DNA of 64,000 bases, from contig CP087213.1 in NCBI GenBank assembly GCA_020912385.1, positions 1,116,001 to 1,180,000 of the forward strand, in the 5' to 3' direction. Below are positions 11,244-24,039 of the stretch, piece by piece. How positions within the stretch are numbered: the stretch's first letter is position 1; every line of letters starts with the position of its first letter. The stretch comes from Neofusicoccum parvum. Its lineage: Eukaryota > Ascomycota > Dothideomycetes > Botryosphaeriales > Botryosphaeriaceae. The notes beneath the pieces were generated by a model. It had not been told where the DNA came from. It worked only from the letters and a program-made list of their open reading frames with translations, and ran no database searches. The translations under genes and the position numbers were made by a program.

Positions 11244-12565
11244 TCAAAGATGTTTCCAGCCATTTTCAACGAGAACCTGCATCTCGTTGATCAGACAGTG
11301 CACCCCAGGTTCTTTATTCAACCCTCCCGCAGCTGGGTCCTCGGCCATCCAACTTTGCAACCTCCTCTGAACCACCCAGCCCTCGATGGAAGCCCGAATC
11401 CAGCCAAGCAATCTTGCCAATCGGTTATGCCACATGCCAATGACTCGTTCCGTCGGCGGAGGCCACACGTGGCGTGGTGGCAAGTTCACGGCGGCGTAAG
11501 CAGCAGCTCCGTATGCCACGCGTACGTTTGCGTTCAACCAAACCCCTTTCGAGGCGCTGAGAGGATTGTCGGCGTGGACGAGGCAGCACTCAGAGCCCTC
11601 GAGATGCAGTGTCGCGAGTTGGTCTGCAATACTTCTGAACTGGAGTGGCCGGCCGGGAGCGGTGAACGGTGCTGCATCCATTGCGACCATCCCATTCCAG
11701 CAGGACTGGACCGGTACTGCGGCGGGGTTGGACACGACTGCGTTCCGCGTTGCGGAGGAGTAGAAGTACGGCCATGTCTGCGTAAGCGACTTGCGGCCCA
11801 TCGTGTCCCTCAGTGCAAAGGTGTCGTAGTAGGCTGGTGGCTTGGCGAAGTCGAGGCTGCAGGCAGCAGCGTAGTCACCACCGTTGGTGGAGAGGAGAGT
11901 GAGGGCGTCTGAGGTCTATTTCCCTGAGAAGCAAGATCAGAATTGACGGTCTCTTTCTGGATGTAGGTGAGGGCCCAGACCGTAAAGACAACATCGTTGA
12001 GCCAAAGGACCTTAGTGAATGGCCTCGAGTCTGCACCCGAAGCCCTGCGCATCTCCTCCATAACACGATTTCTCAGTTTAGCCAGATATGGTATTCGGCG
12101 AAGCTCTCTCCTGCCCCTCGGTGTCCATATCCAGCCTTCTTCGCCGACGGCAGGAATCTGTTCTGTTGCATCCTTGTGCGTCACATTGTCGAAAATGAAA
12201 GACCTTGGTACTCTCGTCTGCTGTAACTCTGCATCAAGTTCTTGTAGTGCAGCTTTGCTGCCATCCCAACTTCCACCCTCAAGGATGGCAACGAAGACGT
12301 TTTCCGCGCCGAGGTAGTTCACCAAATCCAAGACGGCTTGATTCCAGTTCGATCTCAATATTGCTTCGTTGTTCCAATGTATGCTGGCTATGAATATTCG
12401 TTCATTGCGGGGAAGGCGAAACACCGACGGCGAAACGCGTTGTGGGGGGTCAACGAAAATGTGGGGATATGTGTCAAGGAAAAGGATGAATGCGAGTGAC
12501 AATATCAATAAATTCGTCCACTTCCGCGTTCGCCTGAGCATGCCGTGTGGTGATCCGGAAAGCAT
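11244..12565 (-). CDS. GT69-family (CAP59/CMT1-like) mannosyltransferase
   Basis: Two exons: 12565-11981 and 11915-11244, giving 418 aa. The N terminus has a short cytosolic basic stretch and one membrane segment (about residues 18-34), a type II Golgi topology. The core matches the fungal GT69 family of alpha-1,3-mannosyltransferases (Cryptococcus Cmt1/Cap59): FIASIHWNNEAILRSNW, VLWLNDVVFT, then DYAAACSLDFAKPPAYYDT and FALRD, ending in CLINEMQVL. The LND-type acidic motif probably binds metal or nucleotide sugar. The intron is 65 nt and its donor reads GTCTGG, which is weak; the acceptor AATAG/ACC is the only one I found that keeps frame and avoids a stop. Likely role: mannosylation of a secreted or wall polysaccharide or glycolipid; acceptor unknown. 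Confidence 0.85.
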
Positions 12566-14152
12566 GGAAACTAATTCCCATGATAGTCAGAGATCTCATA
12601 TTGTTTAAAACGTGAAGGAGTTTACCTAGTGGTTCCACTACAAACTCCAGCTACAATATCATAAATGATGGAAATATGCGGCGATGTAGGTAGGTTGGGA
12701 ACAAGTGCGGCAAGGAGGGACTTCTGCAACTGACCCCAAGATTTCAGGGGAGAAGCGTTTGCCTTGTAGCCGCATTGTGTAACCATTGCAAAACGCACAC
12801 AAAGGAATGATGTGCGCGATTTTACGTCTCGGCGTGCTCTTGGCCAGCCTTCTTTTGATGGCATCTCCTTGGCTTCAGCGTTGAGCAAACGAACGAGGGA
12901 AGCGACCATCCAATCGCAGTGCTACGGACGAGACACGGATCCACGCTAAAGTAACACACATGCTGGCATGATTCTGAGCGAGCGAAGAGCGATTTTGTAG
13001 GCCATTATTCTCCAGTTACCAAAGATTTAACAAAGAAACAGACTCTATACTGTCCTCTCCGGAAAGATGTGGAGGGAAACGCTTACTGTGAAGTTGCTTG
13101 AAAATGGTGGGAACTATGATCGCATACAATGATTCAGGTTCCCTGAAAACGCCAGTAAGCATCCGTCCCTATGTTTATCATGTGTCATTGCGGCTGAAAT
13201 TTCTCGTGCAATCGCTGGGAAGGTTGGCGGGTAGCCTTTGCGCCACTGGCAGGGTGCAGAAGCCACTGATAGTTGATGCAAGCCTCCGTCCGCCTCTCTC
13301 CTTGACTGACGTAGCAAGATAACAACGAGCAGCTTGCAACCACTTTCTTTAGTTTTCTTCTGACGGCCTCTTCAGTTTGGTGGTGCTGTGCCAAATTTCT
13401 TCTTCGTCTTGAGGCGCCGAAGAAGCTCAGGTTCTTGACAGAAAGCAATACATTTCGAGATGCACTCATAACAGTATGTGCTTTAGCCGCCATTCAAAGC
13501 CTTAACCACATTTACCGTTAGCATGGCTATGAAAGGACTTATGAAAACTATTCACAGCAAGAAATCCTGTTGGCGGCGCGGTACTCTCTGACATCTCACC
13601 AATCTCTCAGTGCCTAAGTAACCAAGAACTCCCATGAGACGAGCTAAAACACACACGGACATGCTGCTTCCGTAATCCGAAATGAGTCATCGACTGATAG
13701 GCCCAATATGCATGGGTGCAGGTCAAGCTGAATGTTGATCCACATCTAAAGGCGTCACAGCGGGTTGCGAAAGAAATCAAAATAAAGGTAGAGGTACCCT
13801 GGCCGACAGAACGCACCAACTATTAAGTAAGCAAGTTATAATTATATAGGTATCTAAAGTATTCATCCACATGATTTTGGTAATACTAAAGCACTTCTGT
13901 ATCCCGGCAAATACTTCAATTGCTCATCAAGCAGCTGGAATGGCCCATGTCTCTTGCAACCCGTTGTGGCGCTTGTAATGAGTCTTCGGTGACATCCTTT
14001 TCCGCTCATCGACCAGACCAACAAGAAATTTGTGCCATTTCAGGGGGAACGGGAGCCGCGAATGAGACACAACTTGGTCTACCTAACGCCAGAGGTATAT
14101 ATATTGGCACTTTCTGGCCTTCGCCCGTGAGTAAATGCGCTCGCCCATCACC
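12566..14152. other. Intergenic region, divergent promoters
   Basis: 1.6 kb between the GT69 gene (minus) and the 14153 gene (plus). It is more A+T-rich than the DNA to the left. No gene recognised; a 95-codon minus frame at 12622-12909 has no similarity and does not splice obviously into the GT69 gene. Confidence 0.4.
14096..14105 (+). promoter_or_regulatory. TATA box of the 14153 gene
   Basis: TATATATATT at 14096-14105, about 50 nt upstream of the ATG at 14153, in an otherwise mixed sequence. Spacing and strand suit a core promoter for the membrane protein gene. Confidence 0.55.
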
Positions 14153-16563
14153 ATGTCCGGTATTCCTCTCAGAGAGCTCCAAAGCCGTCAAGCAGATACA
14201 AATTTACTCCGCGCCCCTCTTGCTTCAAGAGATTCAGACAATCCAGGCATGGCTACTACTGATACACATGACTCTGGCCCCAATGAGTAAGTTTTCTTGA
14301 ACAAGCTACCCTTGAATATTTCTTTTAGTTCTTTGCCATTCCAGTACAGGAAAGCTAATTAATCTGAAGTCGATTCGCACAACATACTGAATTTGCCGAA
14401 CAATTGAGGACGACGCTCTTGACCCTCAAGCTGAAAGCTGTATGGAACTTGTACTGCCGTTGGTACAACATACGTGCGGAGGAGGAGGAAAAGTATGCGA
14501 TGCGTCGCCACAGAGGTCATGCTCTCCTTGGCAGCCTGATCCATTTCATACCCGTTGGCGCCTGCCTTGCCCTGGTGTCCCTCAACCTTCACGAGGTCTA
14601 CATCGGCGGTGAATTGGCCGGAGCATCGGGACAGGACCCCCAAAAGCTGGCCGCCTTGCAATTTGCCGCGAAGCTCCACGAGCTGCTTATGATCTCGTCT
14701 CTCACCGCCATCGTCCTCTCCTTGATCCGGAAACGGCTAATTTTCGGCCAAGGTCTTCCACTTGGAGCGTTATTCGCCGGTCAGCAATTCAGAGATCTCA
14801 GCTTCTTCTGGTCCGAAGAGTTCTTGGCCACAGTACGCACCGGAGCCATGGGAAGAATGGATCAGTTCAGCTCTTTTCTCGCACTGCTCATCATTGCAAC
14901 TCTCCTCGGAGTTTCAGTAGGCCCTTCCAGCGCGCAACTGATGCGCCCGCAGCTTGATGACTGGCCTGCTGGTGGCACCATCCTTTGGCTCAATGGCCTG
15001 CAAGAAGACATCTTCCCAAGGACTTTGGAATCATCGACCGAGTTGGCACACTGTGGGGTTGATACCGGAGACCAAGCATGTCCATATGGTGGCTGGGAAA
15101 TTATCGACAAAGGCTATACGTCCTACTTGAGCAGGATCAGAAGGAGTAGCACCTTGCCTGAATGGTTACTGATTGACGGCCCCAAGTCTCAACGGTTCAT
15201 GGAGCTTCGGATTCGCGCCTCAGACAGTTTCGTTCACCCTCTCTACACGGACGCCTATACAAGAGCGACAGTGCCAATGTCCGCTATCGCTGACAGCGTA
15301 TCTGAAATTGGACGTTTCTGGGCCATAGCTGCGGCGAATGTGGACCGGAACAAGAGGCTTTGGTCTCGCAAGGATGCCAAGTATTCAATTGATACTATTC
15401 AACCGGCCGTAGCTACCAACTGCATCTCCCAAGATACCGGAGACCAGAGCCTATACCAGCAAGGAATAATGTTCCCAGAATTGACAAGCATGGTTCTTAC
15501 GCCTGAAGGTGGAAATCTACCAGTCTCCGATGCCACTTTCCCTTCGACTATGGTATACAATGGCACGGATTTCATCTCGACCATTCTTGATCAGCTCAAA
15601 CAGTCTACAGCGCCAGATCTTCTATGGTTGGATGCTTTGGAAGAGACCGGCAGCACCCTTCATGTGGTTGCAGTCTTCCCAGCCACCAATACGTCCACGG
15701 ATGGCAATAAGCTCTGTGCGTGCAGCTTGGACAGCCGATATATTCCTAGTACAACCAGTTCTACTCGGAACAGGCTTATGATGGCATTCGGTGAAGACCA
15801 TAATGATTATATTCTCAAAGGGATCATCAATACCAACCGTCCGAAAATCAATCTTACTGCAGCCTGGGCCAAATATCTCAACCCAAGGACTGGAACAGGA
15901 TGCCAAACAGTCTTCTCGCATATTGCAAGCACTGCTGGTCTGTGGAATTCACGTGTTTCTCCGGATCCCATCTTCAATACAGTCATTGTGGAGAACACAG
16001 TAGCAATTATGGTCCTGAATGGCATTGCCCGCGCTGCTTACAATGTTTCAATCACCGGCAGAGCAAAGGGTTCAGACACATCAAACCCAATCGGAAGCTT
16101 TCCTGACGGATTCCTCAAAGAGTTTCTTCCAAAGTGGTCTCTGGGGCCTGGAGGAAGCGCATTTGATATCACAGATGGTGAGAAAGAGAACGCTACGAGG
16201 ATGACAGCACGAGTAACCGTTAATGGATACGCGTACAATCGTCGGAACGCAACGCAAATTGCTGCCATTGCAGTGCTACTTCTTTACTGCTTCACGGCCT
16301 CTTTCCATTTCTTCTATACTATGAAAACGGGAGAACAATCCAATGCGTGGGATACGACTCCTGAGCTCGTGGCGCTGGCAATGAACTCTCTTCAATCAAG
16401 AAGACTGATGAACACCAGCGTAGGGATTGACACTGGTAATGTGTTCAAGGAGGTCATTAGCATACGCCAGGGTATAGGAAACAATGGTTTGGAGATAGTC
16501 TTCGAGAATGACACGGGGAGGCAGTCGATGGATACGGTTTCCGTGAACGAGAGGTATGGTTGA
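14153..16563 (+). CDS. Large fungal membrane protein with extracytoplasmic domain, unknown function
   Basis: Two exons: 14153-14286 and 14370-16563 (83-nt intron, donor GTAAGT, phase 2), 775 aa. I start at ATG 14153 because the big frame otherwise begins only with TTG at 14404; splicing adds a natural hydrophilic N terminus (MSGIPLRELQSRQ). Membrane segments lie near residues 95-115 (GSLIHFIPVGACLALVSL), 153-170 (LMISSLTAIVLSLI), about 215-235 (FLALLIIATLLGVSVG) and near 675-695 (AIAVLLLYCFTASFHFF). Between the third and fourth lies a region of about 430 residues with many Asn-x-Ser/Thr sites and several Cys, likely lumenal or extracellular. The tail carries no motif I know. This architecture recurs in uncharacterised fungal proteins, often in variable gene families (inference). 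No enzymatic signature seen. Confidence 0.85.
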
Positions 16564-16918
16564 CCAGAAGAAATTTCGACCACATGATGTATCTAGATCC
16601 CTTGGCACTAAGCCTTCTCGAGGCTATTTCCAGCACTTTGCAAGACCTCATCAAAGGTAAATGTTAGTCAAAGCCACGAAAGCGACTGAGTATAAATTTA
16701 GGTTGACTCTGTCAGAAGCACCAATGCAAGGACATAGTGTAGGTGATGCTGCCACCGTACAATGACCAAGCCACGCTAAGCTAGAAAGGGAGTCCGACCT
16801 ACCAGAGGGTCGATGATTTCGCGATGTGGTTGGTTGCAATCGGCAGTACGTCGGTAAAATTTGAATACAGTATATATTTTAAAATTTCTACGTTAGGAAA
16901 CTAAGATAAGCAATGTTC
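16564..16918. other. Spacer between the 14153 gene and tRNA-Arg
   Basis: About 355 nt, A+T-rich towards the tRNA (a TATATATTTTAAAATTT patch at about 16870-16886, a possible upstream element for the RNA polymerase III gene). No gene seen. Confidence 0.4.
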
Positions 16919-16990
16919 GCCCTGCTAGCGCAATGGTAGCGCGTTGGACTTCTAATCCAAAGGCTGCGGGTTCGAGTCCCGCGTGGGGTA
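16919..16990 (+). tRNA. tRNA-Arg (anticodon TCT)
   Basis: 72-nt cloverleaf with no intron. Acceptor arm GCCCTGC pairs with GTGGGGT (several G-U pairs); D arm GCGC/GCGC; anticodon stem TTGGA/TCCAA with loop CTTCTAA, anticodon TCT at 16951-16953; T arm GCGGG-TTCGAGT-CCCGC; discriminator A at 16990. Internal A and B boxes are intact. It decodes AGA. It sits just before the accessory block that runs to the tRNA-Gly at 23.9 kb. Confidence 0.93.
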
Positions 16991-17781
16991 TGCCTTCACT
17001 TTTGTTTTGCTCTCGCATCTTCTCAATGTGCAATCAGGCCAAGATGCTTTGGCCGTCGCCACACATTTTGCGAAGTCCGAGATGGGCTGGTTTCGCCGGA
17101 GTCAGAACGCCGACGTACGTTGCGTTGATCCCGATGGAAAGTGCAGCTCAGCCAACTCTCTATCCGTAAACAGCTATAGGAAACTGTCCGTAGTTTCCAG
17201 TAGCGGTCTCTTACTTTCCGAGATTTTTGAAGCAGCGAATTCTAGATGTAATGAAAGGCCATGAAGGAGATAACAAGCTCATGGAGATTGAGTTACAGGC
17301 CTGAGCTGGAGCAGCCGCCGGCTATTCGAATGCTTGAATATTTCTTCAAATGGTTCGTCAAGAACCGCAGAAGTTGAAAAGGCCAGAAGATTTCGATCAA
17401 GACTTTGAGGAGGTACTGGAACGACTTGCAACGCCTTGAGTCCTTCATTCGAGAGGAGGTTCACCATATCAAAAAGGCAAGCACCGTAAGCGTCCCACTT
17501 GTTGCAGTAGAGCTGCGCTCACGGGAACAACTTATCGACAATCTCCAAGAGACGCACAATGCATCGTCGCACGTTACATCCAAGGGCTTGGCGACTGTAG
17601 CGGTAACCGAAGACCTCGTCTACTTTCCAACACTCCAGAACTCGTCTGCAGATCAGAATCTAAGGTTAGTAAGACGTATTCACCAAGCTAATCATGCTCA
17701 CTAAGGGTTTCTTCGGGGTCTATTATTCCTCAGGATGACTATGGTTGTTTGTGTTCCACCAGAGTTCGGGCTGCATCGGTC
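16991..17781. other. Intergenic region, possible gene remnants
   Basis: 790 nt between tRNA-Arg and the kievitone-hydratase-like gene. A frame at 17405-17704 has protein-like composition (VPLVAVELRSREQLIDNLQE) but opens with TTG and has no family I know; a 38-codon ATG frame starts at 17262. These could be pieces of a decayed gene. I do not annotate a coding sequence. Confidence 0.35.
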
Positions 17782-18884
17782 TCAAGCGGCCGTCATCTCA
17801 ACCAGGCCGAAGGCGGGCTTCTTCCCCAAGACTGATCCACTCGCAATTATGAAGCCCTCATAGGCAGCCTCTTGACCCACATTGCAAAGCTCCTGATCAT
17901 CCCTTATGCTCTCCATGTGCAACTCTTCCCCGTTCTGGAATCTCAGTGTCCACGAAAGGGGATAAGTCTTGCCGGAACAGTCGCTCGTCCAGGTGTTGCT
18001 CCAATCCGCCAGCAAGTCGTAGGACAGAACATGCGTACCCATGTCCGTTCGCACGGTAGCAAACCGCTTGATGGTGTCCCCTTGATCAATAGCCCAGATA
18101 CTAGCTTTTGTGTCGTCCTTGAAATGCAATTCAAACCACGTCCAGTTACCTCCAAACGGCCCGGCGTAGCCCCACTGCCTGTCGTACCAGGTCAATGAAT
18201 TTGCGCTGTCGATGCTGATTTCTTGCGTTCCGTTGAGAGTGAGTGTGCCGCTTGTGATGCCGGCAGGCATGCTCCACTCATGTGTGTTTCCCGATGAACC
18301 GAACCAGAACATAGCACTGCCGGCATTGAACAAGACCTTGGACGATGATTCCCACGTCACATTGAAGCCGATGGTCGGTAAAGATGCCCAAGTGCGCATG
18401 GTACTGGTGCTGTCGGCGGAGATGCCTTGGAACCCGAGGAAGCCATAGTCGAGGTGAAGAACACTCTGAGTCGAGACATTTGTGTTCAGAGTAATATTAG
18501 AGGAATCCATCCAGTAATTGGCGGGGTTGGTAATGTCCAGGACAGAGCAGCGGGCCATGGAAGAACCGACGCTCATGAGTAAAACGTGAGAGAGGACGAG
18601 GTATTGGTGCTGGTTGGAACCGGTAACAAAGGACGTGCTCCAGTAGGAAGAGCTTCCTCCGATGACATCGAGTGGGTAGGCTAACTGTGAATCGGTAATG
18701 TTGATTGCACCTGGGAGCTCCGGCTACAAGTTCACATTGTTACCACCAAAGATCGTATTTATGTCGAAGTCTTACTCACGCTCTGAAAGGTGGATGCGGT
18801 GTCGTGTCGGAAACTCCACGTCCGGCCGGCTGCAAGGGAAGCCAGTGCTGGTAGCCCCAGCGCGAACGAGGTATGGAAACGCAT
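17782..18884 (-). CDS. Secreted kievitone-hydratase-like (CrtC/lipocalin-fold) protein
   Basis: Two exons: 18884-18780 and 18723-17782 (56-nt intron, donor GTGAGT, acceptor GTAG, phase 0), 348 aa. A signal peptide covers about residues 1-20 (MRFHTSFALGLPALASLAAG). The mature part matches the CrtC/AttH-like double-lipocalin family: QLAYPLDVIGGSSSYWSTSF, QYLVLSHVLL, then SLTWYDRQWGYAGPFGGNWTW and SYPLSWT-type strands. The best-known secreted fungal member is kievitone hydratase of Fusarium solani, which detoxifies the bean phytoalexin kievitone; relatives with this fold also act as Diels-Alderases in polyketide pathways. Signal peptide and Asn-x-Ser/Thr sites favour the secreted hydratase branch, but the substrate is unknown. 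Nearest plus-strand partner is the secreted carboxylesterase at 20955. Confidence 0.85.
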
Positions 18885-18977
18885 TGTTTGAACTGAGTAT
18901 AAAGTAGACTGGCCTGCACCTTCAGCAAAGGATGTAATTGTACTGAACAAGATCGATTTCATTGCTCTTCGCAATCT

Positions 18978-18986
18978 CTTTATATA
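18978..18986 (-). promoter_or_regulatory. TATA box of the kievitone-hydratase-like gene
   Basis: Reads TATATAAAG on the minus strand, about 95 nt upstream of the ATG at 18884. A textbook core element; suggests a strongly regulated TATA-type promoter. Confidence 0.65.
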
Positions 18987-20114
18987 CCTAACCCGAGCCC
19001 TTCATTACTATATTTCAGCACGCCGAGTTTCGAGTCATTGTACGGCTTGCGCCGATGGGCGCCACGTTCTTCATTTCGATAGTGTGAGATATCTTGCTAT
19101 GAACTCTTCGAGTTGTTGTCATTTGTGGGGCGCTTTCGACCTCTCCCGGTACAATCCGGTAACAAGCGTAGGAAGGCGAAGGCACTAGGAAGTTTCACGG
19201 ATCACCCCGAGCTCAAGTCGCGTACAGGGGCAATGGATAATATTAATGAAGCCGCCCAGTCAGTCTCTACTTGAAGTCGTGACAAAAGGCACAGGTTCAC
19301 GGGAGACTATGCTAGATTTCGAATTCAGCCAAGGCCTAGCTATTCAGCGGAAGTGCGAAATCTTAATAGAACTCTAGATGTCTAAGTGATCATACACTTA
19401 ATGATTAGGGTGTGACTGCCTCTTGCGCTAGCCTTATACAATTAAGCGGGCTCCGTGTCCGAGGCCCGAAAAAGAACCCCGAGATGTCGGTGAAGAAAAG
19501 ATACCGACACCGAGGTCAGAATGGTAACCGCCGACACCGAGAAAACTGGTCAGACGTATTAAAATAACGGCACTAGGAGCCTTACTCCTCGTGTTTGGTG
19601 CAGCGCCTACGCCCTGAGAAAGGAGGCAGGCAGCTTGCGGGTGTTGTGCTCGAGACACCCCGGCCAAGGTACGTCGTCCAATCCAAGTGGACTGCTTAGA
19701 TATAGTAGACAAAAAGTTTCGAGACCGTACAGATCATATGATGGATAGAATAACTCCCATCTGTGGACGTCATCTTATGAACTGAAGAATCCCAAAATGT
19801 ATCTGGCAATTATAGGCTACGCTACGTGAGCTTTCAACGCGGCTATGACAACTGTGAAGGTTATCAAAGTCTGAACACAGTGGCCTACGTGTACGATATA
19901 GAAACCATTGCCATTGGGCCAGGAATAAGATCACCTTCCCAGCGAGCGGACATGTAGTAGGTAACGATCATCTACGTTTCTCTTTAACGGCCAGAAAGTA
20001 ATGGCACTGGAAAGCGCTCCCAGCGGCATCAGCCGAGGAGGCGTCCAAAGGATTCGAAACAAGCTAAGTATGTCATGGAAAAAAGGAGACGAGCGCCTAA
20101 CATCACACGGAACA

Positions 20115-20235
20115 GACCGCAATCCATAGGATCCTAGGTCACCAGAGAATTGCAAGTGACGGAGAGGCCGACCGCTTAGCCAAACAAGGCGCAGCATCTC
20201 CAGCCCCCTCGGAAATGCCGCAGCTCACCTGGGAC
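20115..20235 (+). mobile_element. LINE (non-LTR retrotransposon) RNase H relic
   Basis: The plus strand encodes ILGHQRIASDGEADRLAKQG, matching the C-terminal RNase H motif of Tad1/LINE-type elements (normally GHxGIxGNExADxLAK), followed by the expected short Trp-containing stretch (MPQLTWDN) and then stops. No intact frame extends on either side, so it is a fragment. Confidence 0.75.
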
Positions 20236-20889
20236 AACAGTTGATTACAGTAATTGAGTCATGCGAACTGAACGCCTACCAGCCGTGTTGGTCCCATTGG
20301 TTCAGCTACTCTTACCATTCTTCTTGCTCCACTGTCATGTCGGATCCCGAAGTCCGGATCAGCAGACCACCTAATGTCGGCTATCTCCTGGCTCTCCCTG
20401 CTCCACACAGAGACCACCATCTGTCAGATTAGGATGACCTTTAGCACTACTCAAAGCGGATAGAACAGCTTACGATAGTGACTGATGACGCGTCCCTCAA
20501 TGCCCATTTCCTGCGGACAAGAATTGCAGTTCAGCGGGACGATACTGTAAGACTTTTGCTCGCACATCGCATAACGGGCCCTGTGGAGAAACCTTGAGGC
20601 CAACGTAAAGTACATGTTACTGGAGAGTGAATACTCTATTGCTCTCAAGGGTAGATAGCATTCGAAAATTCTGGTGAAACCAGAAACATTGGGGTTTAGA
20701 TGATGTGCATAGTCTCCAAAGGATGTACGGATCTGACCAACAATGACTAGGCAACTAGCGTTGGTCAATACAGAACAACGCCAATATGCTTTCCCAACAT
20801 AGTGAAGCGCTAGAATATATATGGCGGTAAGTACAGAAGAAATCCGCAGCATGAGATCACAATGAGAGACGCACTCGCTGGAGTGTAAC

Positions 20890-20897
20890 TATATAAT
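20890..20897 (+). promoter_or_regulatory. TATA box of the carboxylesterase gene
   Basis: TATATAAT, about 60 nt upstream of the ATG at 20955, on the coding strand. Confidence 0.6.
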
Positions 20898-20954
20898 AAA
20901 ATTGAAAAGCCATGCATTTAGTAGAAGCTATGGAAAGTTCTATCTACTGTGACC

Positions 20955-22806
<1,852 letters not shown>

Positions 22807-23090
22807 TACAGAGAACCGCGCGGCGTGCGTATTCGCTTTGCAAATTGCGGTCCACTTGGCTGCGCCCAGATCTCTACCCGGTCGTTCTATCACATTACTG
22901 TAGTGCTATTAATGATCCATGTTCTTGTAGGATAAACTTGTTACCAAAGAGCAAGCTCTCGGCCGTAGTCCCTGTATATATAAGTGTGAGTGTATGGTAT
23001 GGAGGTTTTGCCACTGAATTACCACTCTCTGCGCTCAGGATCCAGTATGAATGTCACTGACGGGGCAACGCTTCACAAACACAAACGGCT

Positions 23091-23190
23091 TTTGACCTGA
23101 AAGGCACTTTCAACGCAGTCAACAGGGATGTTCTAGACCATGTCCTGAGGCAAAGAAAAATACCAGCCGAGTCGGTGAGAGAGGCTATCT
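23091..23190 (+). mobile_element. LINE reverse-transcriptase fragment (plus strand)
   Basis: Encodes FDLKGTFNAVNRDVLDHVL then RQRKIPAESV, matching motif A and the following helix of Tad1-type LINE reverse transcriptase (typically FDVKGAFNxVxxDxLL...LRxxxIP). The frame is lost soon after. The catalytic-domain Asp is still visible, but the fragment is far too short to function. Confidence 0.75.
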
Positions 23191-23433
23191 CTGCGGAAGC
23201 CCTGCCTGCGGTAGGTCTATGACCCTGGACGTCTTGCCGTCCACCACCACCGAGGCGCTCTTGTTAGAGCAGGATACTTTTACCCGTTTTACTAGCACTT
23301 CCGGGATCCTTCTTTGTCGGAGCCGCTGAAGGAGCACGTCTCGGGCAACGTCGTTGTAGGCTCCATTAACGTCGAACGATAGAAGCGAGAGAACTTTGCC
23401 TTCACGCCACGCGTCATATATGCTTTGTTGGAG
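23191..23433 (-). mobile_element. LINE reverse-transcriptase fragment (minus strand)
   Basis: Encodes QQSIYDAWREGKVLSLLSFD, NGAYNDVARDVLLQRLRQ, RRIPEVLVKRVK, VVVDGKTSRVIDLP and QAGLPQ, i.e. motif A through the start of the GLPQGSPLSP motif of Tad1-type LINE reverse transcriptases; a stop then follows. It is in inverted orientation to the plus-strand fragment at 23091-23190, and the two abut at about 23190. Confidence 0.8.
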
Positions 23434-23938
23434 GACCGTTGGTGCCTGAACCGTGGACCATTGCTGTCTGCCACCAAAGTGGTTCTTGGGCAGCAGGGAA
23501 AATCCTGCGCCACATCATGAGCGACTGCATCAACGCCGGCGAGCAGATCCTTAAGACGACGTCCAAGAAGTCGCCGGCAATGTCGCAGAAGTGGCGGGAC
23601 TTCGTCGTCGAGAAGCTGGGCGCCGAAGAGGATGATGGAAAGAGGCCCAAAATGCCAGCTCATTATCAGGCTGAAGAACATGTCCGAGGTAGACTTAGTC
23701 TCGCTCTTCGTCTCACTTTGCAAGAGCAAAGTTAGCAACCCGATCTCTGCCACTCTCAAGAACCCGGACTGGGAACCTGTGAATTTTCGTGGGCGGGCAC
23801 ACTGATTGGAAGCGCAGATTAGTCACATCATCTACTACATCGCCAACAGGTCCGCTGCTAACCCACCAGGCCTCAGTTCCACACGCACAAAAAACTAGAT
23901 AGTATAATTAAAAACTGCCAAACTTTCTTCATCAATTA

Positions 23939-24039
23939 GCGCCGATGGTGTAATGGTTAGCATTAATGCCTTCCAATCTCGTAGTTATTACTACGACATG
24001 CTCTAGCATTAGATTCGGGTTCGATTCCCGATCGGCGCA
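23939..24039 (+). tRNA. tRNA-Gly (anticodon TCC) with intron
   Basis: Acceptor stem GCGCCGA/TCGGCGC pairs perfectly; D arm GTGTAATGGTTAGCAT; anticodon stem AATGC/GCATT with loop CTTCCA-A, anticodon TCC at 23972-23974; T arm TCGGG-TTCGATT-CCCGA; discriminator A at 24039. A 29-nt intron (23976-24004) lies one base 3' of the anticodon, the canonical position for removal by the tRNA splicing endonuclease. It decodes GGA. Confidence 0.9.

Larger units (their letters stand above)
18885..20954. other. A+T-rich intergenic region with LINE relic
   Basis: 2.1 kb between divergent secreted-protein genes. It contains the two TATA boxes and a LINE RNase H relic near 20.1 kb. Otherwise only short frames broken by stops are seen, in keeping with old, decayed repeat DNA. 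Confidence 0.5.
22807..23938. other. Repeat-relic region
   Basis: 1.1 kb between the esterase and tRNA-Gly. It holds two oppositely oriented LINE reverse-transcriptase fragments (separate entries). A plus frame at 23439-23735 with protein-like composition (SPAMSQKWRDFVVEKLGAEE) lies against the minus-strand fragment; I cannot assign it and it has no clear start. Confidence 0.45.

Noticed and set aside
17405..17704. 99-codon frame with protein-like composition
   Set aside because: It has no ATG (opens at TTG) and no recognisable family; kept only as a possible gene remnant in the intergenic entry.
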